In this document: one piece after another, positions 1 to 4,883 of the stretch
Position numbering within the stretch: the first letter of the stretch is position 1
Layout: every line of letters starts with the position of its first letter
Source: Paludibacteraceae bacterium
Lineage (GTDB): Bacteria; Bacteroidota; Bacteroidia; Bacteroidales; Paludibacteraceae
Assembly (NCBI GenBank): GCA_947471245.1
Contig: CANIXM010000123.1
Span: 1-6,344, forward strand
Direction of reading: 5' to 3'
DNA length: 6,344 bases
Position numbers and translations under genes: made by a program
The notes under the pieces: generated by a model
The model's input: only the letters and a program-made list of their open reading frames with translations
The model's database searches: none
What the model was told of the DNA's origin: nothing

Positions 1-75
1 ACAAAGTTAAGCAATTCACCACCAATAGCAACAAGAAGCATTTGGCGCTTTGATTCTTACGTAGAAATATATACA

Positions 76-114
76 CTTTCAATATTAACTGCTTTTTTTG
101 TTTGGTATTGAAAG
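76..114. repeat. 9-bp inverted repeat around a T-rich spacer
   Basis: CTTTCAATA at 76-84 is perfectly complementary to TATTGAAAG at 106-114. The 21-nt spacer contains a run of seven T residues. The T-run lies inside the loop rather than after the stem, so this does not look like a normal terminator. It may be a regulator site of the flanking chromosomal gene or chance pairing in AT-rich DNA. Confidence 0.45.
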
Positions 115-162
115 ATATTTGTGTGCTTGTGTGATAGATTGAAGTTTGAGTGGGTGTAAATT

Positions 163-195
163 AAAATGCACTTGTAATTATTACAAGTGCATTTT
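163..195 (-). terminator. Perfect 15-bp hairpin, likely tRNA terminator
   Basis: AAAATGCACTTGTAA (163-177) pairs perfectly with TTACAAGTGCATTTT (181-195) across a 3-nt loop, and T162/A196 adds one more pair. It lies 4 nt beyond the tRNA 3' end fragment (CCA end at 200). Read on the minus strand it ends in ATTTTAATTT. This is the expected place and shape for the intrinsic terminator of the tRNA into which the element integrated. It should belong to the host chromosome rather than the element. Confidence 0.8.
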
Positions 196-199
196 AGAA

Positions 200-219
200 T
201 GGTGACCCAGGTGGGGTTC
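200..219 (-). other. tRNA 3'-end fragment, probable attL site
   Basis: The reverse complement reads GAACCCCACCTGGGTCACCA. It fits tRNA positions 57-76 exactly: the end of the T-loop (GAAC), T-stem 3' strand CCCAC, acceptor 3' strand CTGGGTC, discriminator A, then CCA. Upstream of this in tRNA direction the match breaks, because the expected TTC of the T-loop reads ACT. No D-arm or anticodon arm follows, so this is a fragment and not a gene. Tyrosine-recombinase elements commonly duplicate a tRNA 3' end, and the adjacent integrase supports calling this attL. The imperfect pair GTTCA (216-220) and TGAAC (235-239) around TTCGAA could be the recombinase core-binding arms. The tRNA identity cannot be decided from 20 nt; its 5' acceptor strand should read about GACCCAG. 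Confidence 0.8.
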
Positions 220-351
220 AGTTTTCGAAATAATTGAACTCTTTAAATGATTGATAATTATATAACTGTCATGTATGCAATGTTTTAGTTCTATTTGTGT
301 GTGGTGTTTTATTGCTTATTATTGCAAATAATCTTATATAAACTCATAGAT

Positions 352-413
352 GTTGTGCGAATTTTGTATATTTGCACAACCAAGTCGTTTGCACAACCAA
401 TGACTTGCACAAC
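352..413. promoter_or_regulatory. Repeated TTGCACAAC operator or arm-type sites
   Basis: TTTGCACAACCAA occurs exactly twice (371-383 and 388-400, a 17-nt period). A third TTGCACAAC lies at 405-413, 16 nt further on. An inverted copy with one mismatch, GTTGTGCGAA, sits at 352-361. The first direct copy overlaps the candidate -7 box, so a protein bound here would probably block transcription of the integrase. The sites could bind an element-encoded HTH repressor or excisionase, or serve as integrase arm-type sites. Which protein binds is an inference. Confidence 0.7.
367..374 (+). promoter_or_regulatory. Candidate -7 promoter box for the integrase operon
   Basis: TATATTTG matches the Bacteroidetes -7 consensus TAnnTTTG. 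No good TTTG is found at the usual -33 distance, so the promoter may be weak or activator-dependent. Transcription would start near 380-382 and give a leader of about 50 nt before the ATG at 430. Confidence 0.5.
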
Positions 414-429
414 TTCAACATTTTAAAGT

Positions 430-1773
430 ATGGCAACCGTTAAAGCATTCTTTCGTACAACAACCAAAAAAGCGGATAAGGTTAATATCCGTTTCCGGCT
501 GACAGATGGTAGGTCAATACAGTTATTTCATAAAAGCAATATCGTTGTATCACCTTCTGACTTTGATCCAAAAAAAGAAGAAATCAAGGCTAAAATCATT
601 TGTAATACGAATGTAAGAATCGAGTTTAATAAAAACATTGTTGAGCGTAAAAATCTAATCCTCGATTTATACAATGCTCAACCTGATAAAACGATACTTA
701 CCTCTAAATGGCTCGATAATGCTGTTCATAATGCCTTGACAGGTCAAAAATTGAATACTGATGAAGATGTCAAGGAACCTTCGTTTTTTAGTCACTTTGA
801 AGATTTTCTCGAGAATCATAAAATAAGTGAGGGAAGAAAGAAGCACTATATGGTTTTATATAGAGCATTACAGAGGTTTGAGCTATTTAAATCTAAACAA
901 GCACCATTTATACTTTCTTTTGATACTTTAAAACTAAATGTTTTGAAAGAATTTGAAGATTTTTTGTCCACAGAACATGTTATTTATAAAAATCACCCTG
1001 ACATTTACGAAGCAATTACTGAAAGTAGAATTCCTTCACAAAGAGGTGAGAATACAATAATTGATTTGTTTAAGAAAGTTAGAGTTCTCGTTAATTGGGC
1101 AAATACGCCAGATGCTTTTACTCATAAGCAAATAACAAAAATTAATGCCTTTGGCAGTAATGGTTATAAAATTAAAGAGTGTAAATACGGTTCACCCATT
1201 TATATTACGATTGAGGAAAGAAATAAACTTTATAACGAAGTATTTGTAGATAGACCTAAACTTGCTATTCAGCGGGATATTTTTGTTTTTCAATGTTTGA
1301 TTGGCTGTCGAGTGGGGGATTTGTATAAAATGACAAAAGCAAACGTAATCAATGGTGCAATAGAGTATATTCCAACTAAGACAGAAGAGGAAACAAAAGC
1401 AACTGTAAGGGTGCCATTGAATCAGATAGCAGTAGATATTTTAAATAAATATCCCGATTCTGAAATGTTACTCCCATTTATTAGTGAACAACAGTATAAT
1501 AAGGCTATCAAGGAAATGTTTCGTTTAGCTGAACTAACAAGAATGGTGTCTATTGTAAATCCGACTACTGGTAAAATAGAGCAAAAGCCACTTGACAAGG
1601 TAGCTTCTTCACACCTTGCTAGAAGAACTTTTGTAGGTAATTTGTATAAACAAGTAAAAGACCCAAATTTAGTGGGCTCTTTGAGTGGGCATAAAGAAGG
1701 AAGTAAAGCGTTTGCACGATACCGCGAAATTGATGAAGATATGAAAAAGGAACTAGTTAAACTCTTAATGTAG
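430..1773 (+). CDS. int: Tyrosine recombinase (phage-type integrase) of the element
   Basis: This is a site-specific recombinase that should integrate and excise the element at the tRNA 3' end. The 447-aa length is normal for Bacteroidetes element integrases. Residues 1-90 resemble the arm-binding domain, about 115-240 the SAM-like core-binding domain, and 255-447 the catalytic domain. The catalytic set looks complete: R294 (GCRVGDL), possibly K317 in the beta-hairpin, H395-x-x-R398 (HLAR), H421 (SGHKEG) and the tyrosine nucleophile Y431 (RYREI). The gene starts about 210 nt inside attL and points away from it, a usual arrangement. The ATG at 430 is the natural start, since the N-terminal sequence MATVKAFFRT is typical of the family and no clear Shine-Dalgarno is present. 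It is followed after 4 nt by the next gene, so the two are probably co-transcribed. Upstream TTGCACAAC repeats probably regulate it. Confidence 0.95.
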   Translation: MATVKAFFRTTTKKADKVNIRFRLTDGRSIQLFHKSNIVVSPSDFDPKKEEIKAKIICNTNVRIEFNKNIVERKNLILDLYNAQPDKTILTSKWLDNAVHNALTGQKLNTDEDVKEPSFFSHFEDFLENHKISEGRKKHYMVLYRALQRFELFKSKQAPFILSFDTLKLNVLKEFEDFLSTEHVIYKNHPDIYEAITESRIPSQRGENTIIDLFKKVRVLVNWANTPDAFTHKQITKINAFGSNGYKIKECKYGSPIYITIEERNKLYNEVFVDRPKLAIQRDIFVFQCLIGCRVGDLYKMTKANVINGAIEYIPTKTEEETKATVRVPLNQIAVDILNKYPDSEMLLPFISEQQYNKAIKEMFRLAELTRMVSIVNPTTGKIEQKPLDKVASSHLARRTFVGNLYKQVKDPNLVGSLSGHKEGSKAFARYREIDEDMKKELVKLLM

Positions 1774-1777
1774 TTTT

Positions 1778-2707
1778 ATGAAATTTGTTACAGAATCATC
1801 CGAATTGCTTGAACATTTAATGAGAATGTCAGGTGCTGAAATTCCCCAGTCAGTTAACGATTTAATTGAAGGTGTAGTAAGAGTCAAAGCTTGGGATCTT
1901 GAAATGGAATTTTATAGTGAGAACAGATATTTGCCTAAGCCAATTCAAACTATCAACCTTGAGCGTAAAATACTTCACACAAACAAATTACTTGAGTCGT
2001 GGAAGGAAAAGTGCCATTTTAATAGAAGTCAAGAGAAAGATTATTCTTTGAATTATGAAGATATCAAAAATGAAGAAGAAGGAACTGATAGTATTATTAG
2101 TCTTTGTTTGGCATGTCTTGATAAAGAAGAATACGAACAGTATTTGAAATTCGAAATTTCAAACGAAGATTTGCGTAAAGCCAAGAATTGGTATCGACAT
2201 AAATTTGGAAGAAAATTTGAAATAACACTTCCTAAGTTTGATTTAATGACCAAATACCTGGCTTATATGGAGTTTTACGATAGTCTCATTCAAGACTTTG
2301 AAGATTTAAACTCTAGTGCTGAAATAAAATCACCCACAGAAAAATATAGGTTTCAAACGAAATTTTCAGAAAGCCAAATAGAAACAATGTATCAAAACTT
2401 TTTAGAAGGTGGTTTTATAGATTCATTGACAGATAAGAATGAGTTCTTATGGTCATTCGGCGTTGCTAAAAGTGGCTTTGAATCAAGTCATATTGTTTGG
2501 AAAAAGTCTAAAAGTTTGGCAGTTTATTTTGTAGACAAACTATATTCCAATAACTTTCTTGTGAATGAAAAAAGATTTTGGGCTGTAGGTGGTAAGCTTT
2601 TTCGAATTAAAAAAATGGCACAAATAAAGCAAAACTATACCAATACAAATAAATCAAATAAGCCAAAAGGTTATGAGTCAATTGATAAAATTATTGATTT
2701 ACTCTAA
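1778..2707 (+). CDS. Hypothetical protein co-transcribed with the integrase
   Basis: I do not recognise this 309-aa protein with confidence. It is soluble, with no signal peptide or membrane segment, and mostly charged and helical. The N-terminal half (1-180) is rich in E, K and aromatic residues. The C-terminal part (about 195-309) has a pattern I associate with hypothetical proteins encoded next to Bacteroidetes integrases: a FLWSFGV segment, then W241-KKSKSLAVYFVDKLY, F267-W, and a final basic NKPKGYESIDKIIDLL. This recalls the C-terminal module of RteC-like regulators, but the resemblance is loose and from memory. The start is 4 nt after the integrase stop, implying translational coupling, and a strong terminator follows 18 nt after the stop. 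A role in regulating integration or excision is a context-based guess only. Confidence 0.85.
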   Translation: MKFVTESSELLEHLMRMSGAEIPQSVNDLIEGVVRVKAWDLEMEFYSENRYLPKPIQTINLERKILHTNKLLESWKEKCHFNRSQEKDYSLNYEDIKNEEEGTDSIISLCLACLDKEEYEQYLKFEISNEDLRKAKNWYRHKFGRKFEITLPKFDLMTKYLAYMEFYDSLIQDFEDLNSSAEIKSPTEKYRFQTKFSESQIETMYQNFLEGGFIDSLTDKNEFLWSFGVAKSGFESSHIVWKKSKSLAVYFVDKLYSNNFLVNEKRFWAVGGKLFRIKKMAQIKQNYTNTNKSNKPKGYESIDKIIDLL

Positions 2708-2725
2708 ATGTATATTCATTTTATC

Positions 2726-2758
2726 AAAGGGGAGGGCATTATGTTCTCCCCTTTTTTT
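2726..2758 (+). terminator. Rho-independent terminator closing the integrase operon
   Basis: AAAGGGGAG (2726-2734) pairs with CTCCCCTTT (2746-2754) around an 11-nt loop, and the T-run 2752-2758 follows the GC-rich part. It starts 18 nt after the stop of the 309-aa gene. The GC-rich stem with seven T residues is a textbook intrinsic terminator, so the downstream HTH genes need their own promoter. Confidence 0.92.
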
Positions 2759-2770
2759 GTGCTTTACAAA

Positions 2771-2810
2771 CCCTTTATACCCCTTTATATAGTAGTCTAT
2801 ATATTTTTTG
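2771..2810. promoter_or_regulatory. Direct repeat, palindrome and weak -7 box
   Basis: CCCTTTATA occurs twice in a row (2771-2779 and 2781-2789, a 10-bp period). The second copy runs into an 18-bp inverted repeat, TATATAG-TAGT-CTATATA (2786-2803). This is followed by TATTTTTTG (2802-2810), one base longer than the TAnnTTTG -7 consensus. Together they look like an operator and promoter region for the HTH operon. The promoter call is weak; the repeats are exact. Confidence 0.5.
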
Positions 2811-2838
2811 GCTTCTCTATTCTGCCGAACTTTGCAAC

Positions 2839-2902
2839 GCAATGCAGCTGAAAAGTCTGCAAACTATTTCAGTCAACCGATTTGCAGCGGTTGAAGCATT
2901 GC
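2839..2902 (+). promoter_or_regulatory. Possible three-way-junction leader or cluster of protein sites
   Basis: An outer stem, GCAATGC (2839-2845) with GCATTGC (2896-2902), encloses two adjacent hairpins. These are CTGAAA (2848-2853) with TTTCAG (2867-2872), and TCAACCG (2873-2879) with CGGTTGA (2888-2894). All stems are perfect, and the unit ends 23 nt before the HTH gene start. As RNA it could be a structured 5' leader. As DNA it also holds four copies of TTTGCA in alternating orientation (2831, 2858, 2881, 2900), which would suit a regulator or excisionase. It matches no riboswitch class I know. Confidence 0.5.
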
Positions 2903-2925
2903 AAAATATATAATTCTTTTTCAGT

Positions 2926-3228
2926 ATGAATTTAAATAATATTTTGCAAGAATCTGGCAACATTACTATTGCCATTTCATTAGTCGATTTAAAACAATTT
3001 GCCGTAGAACTAATCGAATCTACAAAACGTGACCTTGAAGAAGTGGTAATTTCCGACAAAGCCGAAACTTATCCAACTCCAAAACAAGTGTGTGAAATTC
3101 TCAATGTCGATGCTTCAACACTTTGGCGTTGGAACAAACGTGGCTACTTATGTCCAGCAATGGTTGGAGGTAAGCGCAGATACAAAATGAGTGAGGTGAA
3201 AGCAATTCTTAACGGTGGGAGGGTATAA
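2926..3228 (+). CDS. Helix-turn-helix protein, excisionase or regulator type
   Basis: This is a 100-aa DNA-binding protein. Residues 1-45 form an amphipathic, probably helical segment, with VDLKQFAVELIESTKRDLEEV likely to mediate dimerisation. Residues 49-96 form a MerR/excisionase-like winged HTH (HTH_17 type). TPKQVCEILNVDASTLWRWNKRGYL gives the two helices, and VGGKRRYKMSEVKAIL gives the wing and a closing helix. Proteins of this type in Bacteroidetes mobile elements act as recombination directionality factors or as regulators of excision genes. The sequence alone does not separate these roles. The gene is first in an operon whose next gene starts 2 nt after its stop. The start at 2926 lies 23 nt after the structured leader, with no clear Shine-Dalgarno. 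Confidence 0.9.
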   Translation: MNLNNILQESGNITIAISLVDLKQFAVELIESTKRDLEEVVISDKAETYPTPKQVCEILNVDASTLWRWNKRGYLCPAMVGGKRRYKMSEVKAILNGGRV

Positions 3229-3230
3229 TA

Positions 3231-3512
3231 ATGAGATACGACGAAGACTACCTGAACGACCAGTTTGATAAGCTACTGGCTAAAATCGACTCTCATTATG
3301 CAAAATTGACAAATCAGATTGAATTTGCTGACGACCCGATTATTGACAATTCAAGATTTATAGAGTTGATGGGGATAAGTACAAAACTTGCTCAAATGTG
3401 GAGGGACAATGGAATCATTTCCTATTCACAGGTGAATAATAAGATTTTCTATAGAAAGTCAGACATTATAGAATTGCTCAATAGACATCATGTAAAATCT
3501 TCAATACAATAA
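3231..3512 (+). CDS. Second small helix-turn-helix protein
   Basis: This 93-aa protein has the same plan as the preceding gene product. Its N-terminal segment (3-32, YDEDYLNDQFDKLLAKIDSHY) is acidic and probably a coiled helix. A divergent winged HTH of the HTH_17/excisionase type follows at about 38-86, with FIELMGISTKLAQMWRDNGII as the helices, NNKIFYRKSDIIELL as the wing and last helix, and a short tail. It starts 2 nt after the upstream stop and is surely in the same operon. Tandem small HTH genes are common in Bacteroidetes integrative elements. One may act in excision and the other in control of replication or transfer genes, but which is which cannot be read from the sequence. Confidence 0.88.
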   Translation: MRYDEDYLNDQFDKLLAKIDSHYAKLTNQIEFADDPIIDNSRFIELMGISTKLAQMWRDNGIISYSQVNNKIFYRKSDIIELLNRHHVKSSIQ

Positions 3513-3518
3513 AGGATA

Positions 3519-3716
3519 ATGAAAGAAGAAATACAATCCCCTTCGGGCTCGCCAAAGACCTCAGGGGAAATAGAATCATTGCATGTCAAAATTAAGAAAA
3601 CTTTACGATACTTCATATCGGAAAAGTGCTCCATTTTACTGCAAATAAATGTAATCGGTCTGTTTAACAACATTATAGGAGATTTGCATCGTGAAAGAAC
3701 TTATAGATTTGAATAA
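3519..3716 (+). CDS. Small hypothetical protein overlapping the ATPase gene
   Basis: This 65-aa open frame starts 6 nt after the previous stop and overlaps the first 26 nt of the ATPase gene in another frame. Its first 18 residues are polar and low-complexity (SPSGSPKTSGE). Residues 20-58 look like one or two helices (VKIKKTLRYFISEKCSILLQINVIGLFNNIIGDLH), followed by a basic end. I do not recognise a family. Support comes from tight packing in the operon, a coherent helical core, and the fact that it fills a gap of about 180 nt that would otherwise be empty. An overlap with the next gene suggests translational coupling. The main alternative is a leader region that happens to be open. Confidence 0.6.
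   Translation: MKEEIQSPSGSPKTSGEIESLHVKIKKTLRYFISEKCSILLQINVIGLFNNIIGDLHRERTYRFE
3677..3681 (+). promoter_or_regulatory. Shine-Dalgarno supporting a GTG start
   Basis: AGGAG lies 9 nt upstream of the GTG at 3691. Good Shine-Dalgarno sequences are rare in this window, so this one supports the GTG as the ATPase start, inside the end of the preceding small frame. Confidence 0.6.
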
Positions 3717-4698
3717 CATACAACTTACACAACCAAACAATCCGAACACGCAATCGGAAGAAAAGAAAAAATACGATTTAAAAGCATGTGAAGTGATATT
3801 TGGTATCGACATTGCCGAACCCGAACCCATATTAAAATTAAATGATGTTTTGGTATTAAGTCGGGGAGATATTAGCTGTATCAAAGGCAAAGCAAAGTCA
3901 CGTAAAAGTTTTTTGGTTGCTTACATTGTTTCGATGGTTTTAAATCAAAACCCTGCTGCAAAAATTCTTTTAATTGACACAGAGCAAAGCAAATACTTTG
4001 TAGTAAATGTAATGAAAAGGATTTACCGACTCATGGGTTGGGTACATCTTAATGAGCAATTTCGTACAATGTCACTGAGAGAATACGACGTAGAAGATAG
4101 GAAAGGGATTTTAATTCAAGCAATTGAAGATTATGGATCTGACTTCATTGTACTCGATGGAGGTGTTGATATTATTTCAGATTTTAATGACTCTACTGAA
4201 AGTAAAGCGGTTGTAGGTTTGCTAATGAAATTATCCACCAATCATAATTGTCATATCCTTAGCATTTTGCACGAAGGTAAGTCAAACGGTGAATTAAGAG
4301 GGCATTATGGTGCTGAAATGCTTAACAAATCTCAAACCGTTTTCGAAGTGGTAAAAGATGGTGAGATTTCCAATGTTAGTCCGTATGCTACCCGGAGTAT
4401 GCCTTTTGATGAGTTCAGTTTCAGAATTGAAGATGGCCTACCTGTACACAATGGTGAAATAGTCAAAATGACTAAAGCTGAACAAAAGGAGTACAAGATG
4501 AAAGAACTAGCTGTTAAGTTACTTGCACCAAATAAGCAAATGGAATACGAGGAATTTGCTAAGGAATATGCAGAGCTTGCTGGTTGCACACCACGGACTG
4601 CAAAAACCCATTTGTCTAATTTACGTCATAGGAACTACGTAGTTAAAGACAAATCTACTAAACTCTACAAATTATTCAAATACGAACTTGAAAAATAA
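3691..4698 (+). CDS. RepA-like P-loop ATPase (AAA_25 type)
   Basis: This is a RecA-fold ATPase of the kind found beside primases in plasmids and integrative elements, probably a replicative helicase or helicase loader. Residues 45-225 form the ATPase domain. The Walker A is unusual, GKAKSRKS at 66-73, with R71 where glycine normally precedes the lysine; from memory this variant is common in Bacteroidetes members of the family. Walker B is FIVLDGG (152-158, D156). LHEGKSNGELRGHYGAEMLNKS (193-214) matches the family's sensor and arginine-containing region. The C-terminal part (about 268-332) looks like a winged HTH (EEFAKEYAELAGCTPRTAKTHLSNLRHRNYVVK), probably for DNA binding. The start is GTG, backed by AGGAG 9 nt upstream. 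It is the last gene of its operon, followed by a hairpin, with the primase gene 185 nt further on. Confidence 0.88.
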   Translation: MKELIDLNNIQLTQPNNPNTQSEEKKKYDLKACEVIFGIDIAEPEPILKLNDVLVLSRGDISCIKGKAKSRKSFLVAYIVSMVLNQNPAAKILLIDTEQSKYFVVNVMKRIYRLMGWVHLNEQFRTMSLREYDVEDRKGILIQAIEDYGSDFIVLDGGVDIISDFNDSTESKAVVGLLMKLSTNHNCHILSILHEGKSNGELRGHYGAEMLNKSQTVFEVVKDGEISNVSPYATRSMPFDEFSFRIEDGLPVHNGEIVKMTKAEQKEYKMKELAVKLLAPNKQMEYEEFAKEYAELAGCTPRTAKTHLSNLRHRNYVVKDKSTKLYKLFKYELEK

Positions 4699-4707
4699 GA
4701 TGAATGT

Positions 4708-4735
4708 AAAACCGCTTCTATATATAAGCGGTTTT
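4708..4735 (+). terminator. 10-bp hairpin after the ATPase gene
   Basis: AAAACCGCTT (4708-4717) pairs perfectly with AAGCGGTTTT (4726-4735) across an 8-nt loop, starting 9 nt after the ATPase stop. The A-tract and T-tract are part of the stem, so it could end transcription from either side. The T-run is only four long, so termination may be partial and the primase might also be reached by readthrough. Confidence 0.8.
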
Positions 4736-4862
4736 CATTATTGCATGAAACGAATGAAATTAGCTCAATGAAACTTTTCATTTTGATGTATTTGGTTGAA
4801 ATACAATTATTTATATTGGATAGATTTGCTTTCAATGAAATCTTACTTTTTATCACTTTCAT
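4733..4862. repeat. Cluster of ATGAAA repeats in both orientations
   Basis: ATGAAA occurs on the plus strand at 4745, 4754, 4768 and 4835. It occurs on the minus strand (TTTCAT) at 4733, 4776 and 4857. The copies at 4768 and 4776 form a 16-bp palindrome, AATGAAA-CT-TTTCATT (4767-4782). The cluster fills the AT-rich gap between the ATPase and primase genes. It could be an operator, or an iteron-like part of a replication origin. Both readings rest on position and repetition only. Confidence 0.5.
4821..4828 (+). promoter_or_regulatory. Candidate -7 promoter box for the primase gene
   Basis: TAGATTTG is a perfect match to TAnnTTTG. A GTTG at 4795-4798 lies 22 nt upstream and could be the -33 element. 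Transcription would begin near 4835, inside the ATGAAA cluster, with a leader of about 50 nt before the ATG at 4884. Confidence 0.6.
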
Positions 4863-4883
4863 TAAGTCTTAAAAATAAACGAT

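Larger units (their letters stand above)
1..199. other. Probable host chromosome flank, no confident gene
   Basis: This stretch lies outside the predicted attachment site, so it is probably chromosomal. Two short open frames touch the left edge and neither can be confirmed. A plus-strand frame could be the last 16 codons of a gene ending at the TGA at 51-53. A minus-strand ATG at 41-39 opens a frame (MLLVAIGGELLNF) running off the edge. The two overlap, so at most one is real. The rest is AT-rich and contains a 9-bp inverted repeat (76-84 with 106-114) and the tRNA terminator hairpin described separately. Confidence 0.5.

Noticed and set aside
200..230. Complete tRNA gene on the minus strand
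   Set aside because: Only the final 20 nt fit a tRNA. The T-loop 5' part already departs from consensus, and no T-stem partner, anticodon arm or acceptor 5' strand follows.
352..413. CRISPR-like array
   Set aside because: The repeats are only 9-13 nt with a 16-17 nt period, leaving spacers of a few bases. This fits protein binding sites, not CRISPR.
2053..2253. Minus-strand 66-aa frame inside the 309-aa gene
   Set aside because: It lies wholly antisense to a well-supported gene, has no family features, and is serine-rich as expected for the complement of lysine- and glutamate-rich coding sequence.
2817..3059. Minus-strand 80-aa frame over the HTH leader and gene start
   Set aside because: It covers the structured leader and the start of a clear HTH gene on the other strand, with no recognisable motif and no promoter box behind it.
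3488..3890. Two minus-strand frames (3488-3673 and 3636-3890)
   Set aside because: They overlap each other and the plus-strand operon. The phenylalanine- and serine-rich composition is typical of antisense frames here.
4332..4862. Two minus-strand frames (4332-4589 and 4665-4862) around the ATPase end
   Set aside because: The first is wholly antisense to the ATPase gene. The second spans the ATPase end, a terminator hairpin and the repeat cluster, and shows no domain.
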